From SIG480 sp045586595 (GTDB lineage Bacteria > Bacillota > Clostridia > Oscillospirales > JAAYXM01), in NCBI GenBank assembly GCA_045586595.1, contig JAZNAQ010000011.1, forward strand, positions 6,402 through 70,401: DNA of 64,000 bases, in the 5' to 3' direction. The notes beneath the pieces are model-generated. The model saw only the letters and a program-made list of their open reading frames with translations. It made no database searches and was not told the DNA's origin. Positions 50,573-59,416 of this stretch are shown here, piece after piece (the first letter of the stretch is position 1; each line of letters opens with the position of its first letter). The position numbers and the translations under genes were made by a program.

Positions 50573-53500
50573 ATGGAAATAATTGATAATATAAATAAAA
50601 AGCTTAAAGATGATTTGAAAATTGAAATAAAAGATGGAAGTAAGTTGGCGATTGCCGCTGCTTGCTTTTCTATCTATGCCTTTCAAGAGTTAAAAGAAGA
50701 ACTCAAGAGCATCGATGAATTACGTTTCATATTCACCTCCCCTACTTTCACAACGGAAAAAGCTAAAAAAGAAAAACGCGAATTTTATATACCTCGCCTT
50801 AACAGAGAACGTAGCCTTTATGGAACGGAATTTGAAGTAAAGCTTCGCAATGAGCTTACACAGAAAGCTATAGCCAAAGAGTGTGCTGAGTGGATTCGCG
50901 ATAAGGTTACATTCAAATCAAACATCACTAACGAAAATATGATGGGATTCATCAATGTTAATGATAAAAACTATATGCCGGTCACTGGCTTTACTACCGT
51001 TGACTTAGGTTGCGAACGAGGAAACAATGCATACAACTTTGTGCAGAAAACCGAATCTCCTTTTTCGACCACCTACATAGAGTTGTTTGAAAGCCTTTGG
51101 AATGATAAAACGAAGCTTCAGGAAGTCACTGACGAAGTTATCGAAAACATCACGACGGCATATAACGAAAATTCTCCTGATTTCATTTACTTCGTTACTC
51201 TCTATAACATCTTCAATGAATTTCTTGAGGATATATCCGAAGACGTACTCCCCAACGAAGGAACAGGTTTCAAAGACAGCAAAATCTGGAATATGCTTTA
51301 TAACTTCCAGAAGGATGCAGTTCTTGCAATTATAAATAAGCTTGAGAAATTCAACGGGTGCATTCTTGCTGATTCCGTTGGTCTCGGTAAGACATTTACA
51401 GCCCTTGCAGTAATCAAATATTACGAGTCCAGAAACAAGAGCGTTCTCGTACTTTGTCCGAAGAAACTCGCTAATAACTGGAATACATATAGGGACAACT
51501 ATGTCAATAACCCGATAGCAGAAGACCGCTTAAACTATAAAGTTCTCTACCATACTGACCTCGGTCGTGATCACGGCGAATCTAACGGAACGGATTTATC
51601 TCGTCTTCGTTGGGATACATACGATCTTGTTGTAATAGACGAATCGCACAATTTCCGTAATGGTGGAAAGCTTTCAGGTGAAGATAACGAAAAAGAAAAC
51701 CGTTACCTGCGCCTTCTTAATCAAGTTATCAAAAAAGGCGTTAAGACGAAAGTTCTTATGCTTTCGGCAACACCTGTAAACAACCGTTTTAACGACCTTA
51801 AAAACCAGATAGCTCTTGCTTACGAAGGTAATTCTGATCTTATTGATGATAAATTGAATACATCTCGCTCCATAAATGAAATTTTCAGAAATGCACAGCG
51901 TGCATTCAATATGTGGAGCGAGTGGAAACCTCAGGAGCGAACAACTGAGAAACTTCTCAAGATGCTTGATTTTGACTTCTTTGAGGTTCTCGATTCTGTT
52001 ACGATTGCTCGTTCGAGAAAGCATATCAAGAAATATTATGACACCACAGATATCGGCACTTTCCCGACTCGTCTAACTCCGATTTCAAAACGGCCGCAGT
52101 TGACTGACCTTTCGGATGCAATTACTTACAACGAAATCTTCGAACATCTGATGATGCTTACATTGTCAATTTATACTCCGACGCATTATATTCTTTCAAG
52201 CAAGATTAAAAAATACGAAGAATTATACGATGATAAAAAAGTAAGCGTCGGCCTTACCCAGGCGAACCGTGAGCAAGGTATTCGACGTCTTACTGCAATC
52301 AATTTGATGAAGCGAATGGAAAGCTCTGTCTATTCGTTTAATCTCACAATGACAAGAATCAAGGACTTCATCAGCAAGACTATTGATAAAATAGATGCTT
52401 ATGACCGCCATGCTTCTGAGGTTCTTGAGTTAACAGACATTACCGATATTGAAGAATTCGACAGCGAAGACCAGAATGATGATCTTTTCTCGTTCGGTAA
52501 AAAAGTCAAAATCGACCTTGCGGATATGGACTATGTCTCCTGGCGTGAATCACTTGTTAAGGATAAAGAAGTTCTCGAGCTTCTCACACTAATGGTTAAC
52601 GATATCACTGCCGAGCATGATAGCAAGCTCCAGGAACTGTTATATATCCTCGCAAATAAGGTTAACAACCCCATCAACGAAGACAATAAGAAAATCATTA
52701 TCTTCACCGCATTCGCGGATACTGCACGCTATCTCTACGATAACGTAAGCGACTACATGAAGAAAAACTTCGGCTTGAATACAGCTATGATAACCGGCAC
52801 GGTAGATGGTAAATCAACCGTAGCGGGACTTCGTAATGACCTTAATACAGTTCTTACCTGTTTCTCGCCAAAGTCGAAGGAGAGAGATTTGTTTGACTCT
52901 ATTCCTAAGGTGGATATCGATATCCTCATTGCAACTGACTGTATTTCCGAAGGTCAGAACTTGCAGGACTGCGATTATCTCATCAACTATGATATCCACT
53001 GGAACCCCGTGCGCATCATTCAGCGTTTCGGGCGAATCGACCGTATTGGAAGCACGAACAGCGTTATCCAGCTTGTAAACTTCTGGCCGAATATTACGCT
53101 CGATGAGTACATCGACCTCAAGGCGAAAGTCGAAACACGAATGAAGATTGTCGATATGACGGCTACGGGCGACGACAACATCATCAGTGAAGAGGAAAAG
53201 ACTGACCTCGAATACCGTAAAGCACAACTCAAGAAATTGCAGGAAGAAGTCGTCGATATTGAAGAAATGTCAACCGGAATTTCGATTATGGATTTAGGAC
53301 TAAACGAATTCCGCCTGGACCTTCTTGATTATATAAAGACGCATCCGCACATCGAAAAAACGCCGTTCGGCTTGCACACAGTCACCGCCGCAACGGACGA
53401 TATGCCGGCAGGTGTTATCTACGTGCTTAAAAATCGTACAAACAGCGTGAATATAGACAGTCAGAACAGACTTCACCCGTTCTACATGGTCTATATCAGC

Positions 53501-54184
53501 AATGACGGAGAGGTTGTATGTGACCATCTCTCGCCTAAAGCGTTGCTTGATAAGGTTCGCTTCTTGTGCAAGGGTAAAACAGAACCAATTCCGGAATTAT
53601 ACAAAGAATTTAACAAAGAGACCAACGACGGAAAGAACATGACGGGGCTGTCAAAACTTCTTGGTGATGCCATTGCATCTATTATCGAAGTTAAGGAAGA
53701 AAGCGATATCAACAGCTTCCTTTCTGGTGGTCAGGTAAGCTTCTTATCGAATGAAACAAAGGGACTGGACGACTTCGAGCTCATTTGCTTTATCGTTGTA
53801 AGAGATACAGAGTTGAAGCCTGCTACAGCGCGAGATTTCCGTGTAGTTGTTGCCGGAAGTAGAAACTTTAACGATTATAACCGCTTGTCAGATGCCCTTG
53901 ATAAATACCTTGCCGATAAGGACAATGTAACAATAGTCAGCGGCACTGCACGCGGCGCCGACAGAATGGGAGAGCGCTATGCCGCAGAGCATGGACTCAA
54001 AATTGAGCAATTCCCTGCAGAATGGGGTAAGTATCATAAAGGCGCAGGACCGATAAGGAATATGCAGATGGTACAAAGCGCCGATGCAGTAGTTGCATTC
54101 TGGGATAATGAATCAACCGGAACAAAGCACATCATTGACTGCGCAAGACAAGAAAATATTCCCTGTAAGGTAATCAGTATTTAA
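50573..54184 (+). CDS. SNF2-type helicase with PLD-like N-terminus and C-terminal SLOG (DUF2493) domain
   Basis: The 1,203-residue protein has an N-terminal region (about 1-240) resembling phospholipase-D-like domains but without an HxK motif; a superfamily 2 ATPase core with Walker A DSVGLGKT (267-274), DESH (356-359) and motif VI QRFGRIDRIGS (from 817); and a C-terminal DUF2493/SLOG domain (about 1089-1203: VVVAGSRNF, VSGTARGADRMGE, FWDNESTGT). SLOG domains are predicted to bind nucleotide-type ligands. The core should translocate on DNA. The ATG at 50573 is eight bases after GGAG. The fusion of a translocase to a ligand sensor at the head of a restriction locus is unusual. Confidence 0.88.
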   Translation: MEIIDNINKKLKDDLKIEIKDGSKLAIAAACFSIYAFQELKEELKSIDELRFIFTSPTFTTEKAKKEKREFYIPRLNRERSLYGTEFEVKLRNELTQKAIAKECAEWIRDKVTFKSNITNENMMGFINVNDKNYMPVTGFTTVDLGCERGNNAYNFVQKTESPFSTTYIELFESLWNDKTKLQEVTDEVIENITTAYNENSPDFIYFVTLYNIFNEFLEDISEDVLPNEGTGFKDSKIWNMLYNFQKDAVLAIINKLEKFNGCILADSVGLGKTFTALAVIKYYESRNKSVLVLCPKKLANNWNTYRDNYVNNPIAEDRLNYKVLYHTDLGRDHGESNGTDLSRLRWDTYDLVVIDESHNFRNGGKLSGEDNEKENRYLRLLNQVIKKGVKTKVLMLSATPVNNRFNDLKNQIALAYEGNSDLIDDKLNTSRSINEIFRNAQRAFNMWSEWKPQERTTEKLLKMLDFDFFEVLDSVTIARSRKHIKKYYDTTDIGTFPTRLTPISKRPQLTDLSDAITYNEIFEHLMMLTLSIYTPTHYILSSKIKKYEELYDDKKVSVGLTQANREQGIRRLTAINLMKRMESSVYSFNLTMTRIKDFISKTIDKIDAYDRHASEVLELTDITDIEEFDSEDQNDDLFSFGKKVKIDLADMDYVSWRESLVKDKEVLELLTLMVNDITAEHDSKLQELLYILANKVNNPINEDNKKIIIFTAFADTARYLYDNVSDYMKKNFGLNTAMITGTVDGKSTVAGLRNDLNTVLTCFSPKSKERDLFDSIPKVDIDILIATDCISEGQNLQDCDYLINYDIHWNPVRIIQRFGRIDRIGSTNSVIQLVNFWPNITLDEYIDLKAKVETRMKIVDMTATGDDNIISEEEKTDLEYRKAQLKKLQEEVVDIEEMSTGISIMDLGLNEFRLDLLDYIKTHPHIEKTPFGLHTVTAATDDMPAGVIYVLKNRTNSVNIDSQNRLHPFYMVYISNDGEVVCDHLSPKALLDKVRFLCKGKTEPIPELYKEFNKETNDGKNMTGLSKLLGDAIASIIEVKEESDINSFLSGGQVSFLSNETKGLDDFELICFIVVRDTELKPATARDFRVVVAGSRNFNDYNRLSDALDKYLADKDNVTIVSGTARGADRMGERYAAEHGLKIEQFPAEWGKYHKGAGPIRNMQMVQSADAVVAFWDNESTGTKHIIDCARQENIPCKVISI

Positions 54185-54202
54185 GAATGAGGAGGTGATA
54201 TT

Positions 54203-54808
54203 TTGCTAAGTTTACCGAAATCCACAGAACTTAAAAAGCAACTTCCTAAAAATGCGATATATGCAAAGTTTAATATGAACAACGCACAAAAGGAAAGGTT
54301 CGATGCAGATATTTCAAGGATAAATATCATAGCAGAAATATCACCATCCACTACTAACATCGCAAAGGGCGAAACTGTATCGTCTATTTACATCGTTCAG
54401 GTTATGCTCAAGCGCAAAGAATTTGATGAAAGAACCATAATTCAGCTTTCAAAGCTAATTGACCAGAATATGATTCTCGCTTTAGAGTTTGAGAATATGA
54501 CAAAACTTGCCATATATCACACCAAACTACTTCAAAGTGAATGGTGCGACAAGGAAGATGCAAAGATAGAACTCAAAGGTCTCAACCTCGACAAAGTATG
54601 GGAGAGCATCATAAAACAAATCGGTGATATCGAAGTTTCGGAAGGTCTATCGCTTGATGAACAGATTTCACAAAACGAAGAAAGAGCAAAACTCGAAAAA
54701 GAAATAGCACGGCTTGAAAAACAAGCTCGTGCAGAAAAGCAGCCAAAGAAGAAATTCGAACTGGTGCAAAAGATAAATGAGTTGCGAAATATACAACGTG
54801 AGGGATAG
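54203..54808 (+). CDS. DUF4391 domain protein
   Basis: The 201-residue product begins LSLPKSTELKKQLPKNAIY and contains the DUF4391 core (ISPSTTNIAKGE, EIQVMLK-like strands, YHTKLLQSEW), ending in a coiled coil of Glu/Lys/Ala (about 155-195). DUF4391 genes are commonly found beside helicase and methyltransferase genes of restriction-type loci; the biochemical role is unknown. TTG start after GAGGAGGTG, 18 bases after the helicase. It could be an adaptor between helicase and Mod. Confidence 0.78.
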   Translation: MLSLPKSTELKKQLPKNAIYAKFNMNNAQKERFDADISRINIIAEISPSTTNIAKGETVSSIYIVQVMLKRKEFDERTIIQLSKLIDQNMILALEFENMTKLAIYHTKLLQSEWCDKEDAKIELKGLNLDKVWESIIKQIGDIEVSEGLSLDEQISQNEERAKLEKEIARLEKQARAEKQPKKKFELVQKINELRNIQREG

Positions 54809-54813
54809 TTTAA

Positions 54814-55668
54814 ATGGCAAGAAAAAATATTTTTCAGTTAGTAGAAGAAAATTACGATATACAAGATGAAATAAGGAAAATAAATAAACTTTTCGCTGAA
54901 GAGGATTATTTTGAGAACAATGACAATTATTATACTTTACAAAGATTAATGCGATACTACTTATTTCCGAATTGGAAATATCGCGGAACATGTCTTACCA
55001 TAGAAGAATTTTTCGAACGTGTTGATGCAACTATACCAAATATGAATCGCATAAGAGAAGCCCAAATCATTAATAACTTGGAAGTTATGGAAAACTTCGT
55101 TAAATTATATTTTGATAACAGCGAAAAGTTATACGAACAAAATAAAATTCAATATTATCGAGATTTTAAATCGGTATTCTGTGAATTGATCAATACTCTC
55201 GAAAAAAGAATGGGGCTTACCACTCGCGAATACAAAGATAAAGTCATTCTGTATCCTAAAAATGCACCGCTCGAAAAAGTTATCGATTTATGTGATGATG
55301 AGGATGTTCAGTGGGAACTTATACGATATGTAAGAGAAGATTTATCGCTAACTGAAAAAAGAAAATCTCTTGCCTTTCTTGCCACTAATCTCTACATTGA
55401 GGAAGATCGAACCGAGAAAAATGAACACATTAAAGAGCTTGTAAAAAAAGCAGGCAACATTCTCAACAACCTACATATCCGTCATAATAATAAGACAGGA
55501 AAATGGGAAAACAAGGCACTTGACGCACTTGATAAAAAAGATGCTATTTCTTTATGCAACATGGTATACAACGAAATGCTCACAATTGTCTTATTGAGAG
55601 AACACAAGGAATATGAGAAGGTATACAAAGAGTTTAATAAAAAACAAAAGGAAGCACGAGCTAAATAG
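54814..55668 (+). CDS. Unrecognised 284-residue protein of the defence locus
   Basis: I recognise no domain. The sequence is mostly helical and strongly charged, with no signal peptide or membrane helix. It has an N-terminal acidic/aromatic part (FAEEDYFENNDNYYTLQRL), a central DLCDDEDVQWELIRYVRED, and a C-terminal helical part with LLREHKEYEKVYKEF. An NLHIRHNN segment (near residue 222) is weakly HEPN-like but not convincing. The gene is more AT-rich than the helicase, five bases after DUF4391 and 11 bases before the HEPN-like gene, so it belongs to the same transcript. Confidence 0.6.
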   Translation: MARKNIFQLVEENYDIQDEIRKINKLFAEEDYFENNDNYYTLQRLMRYYLFPNWKYRGTCLTIEEFFERVDATIPNMNRIREAQIINNLEVMENFVKLYFDNSEKLYEQNKIQYYRDFKSVFCELINTLEKRMGLTTREYKDKVILYPKNAPLEKVIDLCDDEDVQWELIRYVREDLSLTEKRKSLAFLATNLYIEEDRTEKNEHIKELVKKAGNILNNLHIRHNNKTGKWENKALDALDKKDAISLCNMVYNEMLTIVLLREHKEYEKVYKEFNKKQKEARAK

Positions 55669-55679
55669 TAGGAGACCAC

Positions 55680-56885
55680 ATGAAAACTCTTGATTTTTTT
55701 GACCCTATACCGGAATCACTGCGAAAAAGCTTGGAATTACAAAATAAAATTCAAGATAGTATGCAACCTATCCTTGAACAAGAAGAAAAAATAAAAAAGA
55801 TAAGTGAAATTACTGAAGGTGTTAAACTCGATTTGCCAAAAGCCATGTTTTCATCGCCGACTGTTGATGCTATTGCGCAGATAGAAGAAATGAACCCATA
55901 TAAAGTTATAGATGAATTAACTTCAGATGCGACCATAGCCGAAGTGGGATTAGGCAACTACGCAACGCCTATAGATATTATCGGGAATTCTGTAATGAAA
56001 TTCGCAAATTACTTTTCTGATTACCAGATAAGTTCCGGAATGTATGATGCAATTAGTACCTTTGAGAAAAGTGCTTCAATCTTCGGAAACGCAATACAAA
56101 CATTTATTGAAAACGCGAGTTCCGCATTAACATCAGTAATTGAATCGCCCATGATGCAATGGTTGCAATCGTTTGACTTCACTCCTATATGGTCTTTTTT
56201 TGATAACTTTGATCTTGAATGTGATTTTTCAGATAGATACAAAGAATTAAATGGAGCTTATCTTACCGCAATGTATGAATGTAAGTGGTTTCCGTATGCC
56301 GGATGGTCTATTGATATACGAATGTTTTCAACCATCAGTGAAATTATATCGGCAAGTCGCGGTGCAAGTAAACGCAGAGAAAAAAGAATTGATGATGTAA
56401 TTTTTGCTTATTACACTAAAAGTGAAATAAAAAACATTAAAAGAACTTGGAAAAACTCAGACTTAGATCCGCATATAAAGAAAATATTAGGACAGGCCAT
56501 AGAAGCTCATTTGCGAGGAGAATATGTGTTGACAACAACCTGTTTAGCAACTATGTGGGAAGGTTTGATACATAAAAAACTAAATGTAAAAGAAAGACTC
56601 GGCTCAAAGAAAACCAGAGAGGCATTCAAAGACCTTATAGGTGATAATGATTTCGATCCAATCTTTGCGGAGTTTTATGAAAATTTTATTGTATGTGATT
56701 GTAATTCCCCAGACGAAGTCATTGAAGGAATCCCTAATCGAAACGGTATTTCACACAGTAAGTATAAGAAGTATCCTAACAAAAAGGCTTCTCTCAATGC
56801 AATTTTGCTCACAGATTTTATAATCGGACTTAAGCCAAAAGAAATGGTGGTAAAGAACAAAGAAGAAACGGAGATCAATATATGA
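55680..56885 (+). CDS. HEPN-like effector candidate
   Basis: The 401-residue protein has a helical C-terminal domain with LRGEYVLTTTCLATMWEGLI followed by NRNGISHSKY: Arg354-Asn355-x3-His359 fits the R-(N/D/H)-x4-6-H ribonuclease motif of HEPN domains, in the usual place near the end of a helical bundle. The N-terminal 250 residues are not recognised and contain amphipathic stretches. HEPN proteins in defence loci often cut RNA and stop growth. The stop overlaps the next gene's ATG by four bases, so the two are translationally coupled. The call rests on motif and context only. Confidence 0.55.
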   Translation: MKTLDFFDPIPESLRKSLELQNKIQDSMQPILEQEEKIKKISEITEGVKLDLPKAMFSSPTVDAIAQIEEMNPYKVIDELTSDATIAEVGLGNYATPIDIIGNSVMKFANYFSDYQISSGMYDAISTFEKSASIFGNAIQTFIENASSALTSVIESPMMQWLQSFDFTPIWSFFDNFDLECDFSDRYKELNGAYLTAMYECKWFPYAGWSIDIRMFSTISEIISASRGASKRREKRIDDVIFAYYTKSEIKNIKRTWKNSDLDPHIKKILGQAIEAHLRGEYVLTTTCLATMWEGLIHKKLNVKERLGSKKTREAFKDLIGDNDFDPIFAEFYENFIVCDCNSPDEVIEGIPNRNGISHSKYKKYPNKKASLNAILLTDFIIGLKPKEMVVKNKEETEINI

Positions 56886-57397
56886 AAGAGTGGAGTGCAT
56901 TTTTTACTAATCTAATTGACAAATTTGATTTCAAGGAACTTATGATTTGTCTTTTTGTTGTTTTATCTTTGATGTTAGTTCCTCGGATTAATGTTTTAAG
57001 TTTTTTAATGCCGCTTGATAGCGCGAAAAAATGGATTGTCTTTGTTTTTGTTTTAATTGCTGTATACCTTGTTTTGACTCTAATTATCCTAATATGGAAA
57101 AGTGCAAAAAAATATAATGATCACAAACCAAAGCAACTTGCAAAAATGATGAAAAAATACGGCAAATATCTCGAGGTTTTTTATTCAAAAAACCTCGGTG
57201 AGTATTCTAAATGTGCTTTCGATTTGTATACTGTTCCAGATGCAGTTGTCGGCAAATTGCAAGAAAATAAGATAATCTACATTGCTAATTATACTCATTC
57301 AGAGTTTGCTTTAACAGATCAAGCGAGAAAAAAACTAACGCAAAGAAGAAAGATGCTTAAGTTAATTGATAAGATTATTGTCAAGAAAAGTAAGTAG
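56882..57397 (+). CDS. SieB-like two-helix membrane protein
   Basis: The 171-residue product has two membrane helices (about 18-42 and 50-72) and a cytoplasmic winged-helix-like part ending LYTVPDAVVGKLQENKIIYI and FALTDQARKKLTQ. This plan matches superinfection-exclusion protein B family members, which block phage growth at the membrane. It overlaps the HEPN-like gene (ATGA), and the low GC of both sets them apart from mod and res. Confidence 0.55.
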   Translation: MKEWSAFFTNLIDKFDFKELMICLFVVLSLMLVPRINVLSFLMPLDSAKKWIVFVFVLIAVYLVLTLIILIWKSAKKYNDHKPKQLAKMMKKYGKYLEVFYSKNLGEYSKCAFDLYTVPDAVVGKLQENKIIYIANYTHSEFALTDQARKKLTQRRKMLKLIDKIIVKKSK

Positions 57398-57409
57398 GAG
57401 GAATAAATA

Positions 57410-59416
57410 ATGGATAAACTTAAGATGCATACGCCGAACAAGGCGGATGAGAATTATAAAAAGCTTGCGGAGTTGTTTCCGAATGCGGTGACGGAGACTA
57501 TTGACCCTGTTACCGATGAGGTCGTGCGCGCTATTGATAAAGATGTTCTGATGCAGGAAATCTCTACTACTGTTGTTGAGGGCAAGGATGAGCGCTATCA
57601 GTTTACCTGGCCGGATAAGAAAAAGTCTGTTCTCCTCGCTAATGCACCTATCAATAAAACTCTCCGCCCCTGCAGAGAAGAAAGTGTAAACTTCGATACA
57701 ACAGAAAACCTCTATATTGAAGGCGACAACCTTGAAGTGTTAAAGCTCTTGCAGGAAACATATCTCGGCAAGATTAAAATGATTTACATAGACCCTCCGT
57801 ATAATACAGGTAATGATTTCGTGTACGAGGATGACTTTGCACAGAGTACAGATAAATACATGGCAAATAGTGGTCAGTTTGATGAAGAAGGAAATCGTCT
57901 CGTGCATAACACAGAGAGTAATGGACGTTTTCATACGGATTGGTTAAATATGATGTATCCTCGTCTTAGAATTGCAAAAGATTTATTGACGGAGGATGGG
58001 GTTATATTTATTTCTATTGACGATAACGAAATAGAAAACACACTGAAAATTTGCGATGATATATTCGGAGAATATAATCGCATCGCAGTACTCCTTAGAG
58101 AAGCAATTAAAGGAGGTTCGCTATCTAAAAACATCAGGAATGTACATGATTACGTTGTATGCTATGCGAAGTTTTTAGATAAAATTAATTTTGGTGGCGT
58201 AGAAACAGATGGAATTACACTTGATTTAGAAGACGAACACGGGAAATATGCTAAAGGCAGAGAGTTGAACAAATGGGGAGCTGGTTCTAGACGAGAAGAT
58301 TCCCCTACAATGTTTTACCCGATACCTGGACCTAATGGAGAAGATGTATATCCTATTAGAAATGACGGAAGCGAAGGCAGGTGGAGATTGGGAAAACAAA
58401 AGATGTTTGAATTACTAAATGCCGACAATGCAATATTTGAACAAAGGGACGATGGTACATATATAGTCTATGAAAAACTAAGAGACGATTCACCTAAAAC
58501 AAAACAGTTTACTACATGGTTTTCTCAAGAATATATTAATGCAAAAGGAACTGAAGAATTAAAGGCGTTATTCGAAAAAGAAAGAGCAATTTTTGATTTT
58601 TCAAAACCAACAAAGTTAATCAATGATTTATTAGTTATGAATAACGATAATGAGTGCGTGGTGCTTGACTTCTTCTCAGGCTCAGCTACAACCGCGCATG
58701 CAGTTATGCAGTTAAATGCAGAAGATGGCGGACATCGCAAGTTTATTATGGTGCAGTTGCCGGAAGAAACAGACGAAAAATCCGAAGCATATAAAGCCGG
58801 ATATAAGAACATCTGCGAAATAGGTAAAGAACGCATTCGCAGAGCCGGAAAGAAGATTCAAGATTTTTTGAGAGAAGCCGGATTGCCGTATAGAAAAGTT
58901 GTTACAGAAGGTGTGCCGTACGAAGTAAATGGAAATACGCATAAGCGAGCTGAATGGGATTCCCCGGAGTTTCCGGAAGTTGAAAATGCTTGCATTGCAA
59001 ATTCGTTAGATATAGGTTTCCGTGTTCTCAAGTGTGATTCTTCCAACATGAAAGATGTTTATTATAATCCGCAGGATGTTGAGCTTTCTTTGTTTGGAAG
59101 CTCGGTAGATAATATTAAAGAAGACAGAACTCCTGAAGATTTGTTGTTCCAGGTTATGCTTGATTTGGGTGTACTTCTTTCAAGCAAGATTGAAGAAACA
59201 ACTATCAGCGGAAAGAAAGTATTTAATATTGCAGATAACTTCCTTATCGCTTGCTTTGATGAGAATGTAACAGAAGATGTTATAACAGAAATTGCAAAGC
59301 AAAAGCCATATTACTTCGTAATGCGCGATAGCTCCATGGCAGATGACAACGTCGCCACTAACTTCGAGCAGATTTTTGCAACCTACAGCCCCGACACAGT
59401 AAGGAAGGTGCTGTAA
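57410..59416 (+). CDS. mod: Type III restriction-modification methyltransferase subunit (Mod)
   Basis: A beta-class N6-adenine methyltransferase: catalytic DPPYNTGND (Asp128-Tyr131) comes before the SAM-binding loop DFFSGSATTAHAV (from 420), and the interval (about 150-410) is the target-recognition domain. 668 residues is usual for Mod. Mod both recognises the site and protects host DNA, and binds Res for cleavage. Ribosome site AGGAGGA. The coding sequence for the recognition domain is visibly more AT-rich than both flanks, suggesting replacement by recombination. Confidence 0.93.
   Translation: MDKLKMHTPNKADENYKKLAELFPNAVTETIDPVTDEVVRAIDKDVLMQEISTTVVEGKDERYQFTWPDKKKSVLLANAPINKTLRPCREESVNFDTTENLYIEGDNLEVLKLLQETYLGKIKMIYIDPPYNTGNDFVYEDDFAQSTDKYMANSGQFDEEGNRLVHNTESNGRFHTDWLNMMYPRLRIAKDLLTEDGVIFISIDDNEIENTLKICDDIFGEYNRIAVLLREAIKGGSLSKNIRNVHDYVVCYAKFLDKINFGGVETDGITLDLEDEHGKYAKGRELNKWGAGSRREDSPTMFYPIPGPNGEDVYPIRNDGSEGRWRLGKQKMFELLNADNAIFEQRDDGTYIVYEKLRDDSPKTKQFTTWFSQEYINAKGTEELKALFEKERAIFDFSKPTKLINDLLVMNNDNECVVLDFFSGSATTAHAVMQLNAEDGGHRKFIMVQLPEETDEKSEAYKAGYKNICEIGKERIRRAGKKIQDFLREAGLPYRKVVTEGVPYEVNGNTHKRAEWDSPEFPEVENACIANSLDIGFRVLKCDSSNMKDVYYNPQDVELSLFGSSVDNIKEDRTPEDLLFQVMLDLGVLLSSKIEETTISGKKVFNIADNFLIACFDENVTEDVITEIAKQKPYYFVMRDSSMADDNVATNFEQIFATYSPDTVRKVL

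Noticed and set aside
55440..55520. NLHIRHNN segment of the 284-residue protein as a HEPN active site
   Set aside because: The spacing R-H-N-N does not give the R-x4-6-H motif; I kept it only as a weak resemblance.
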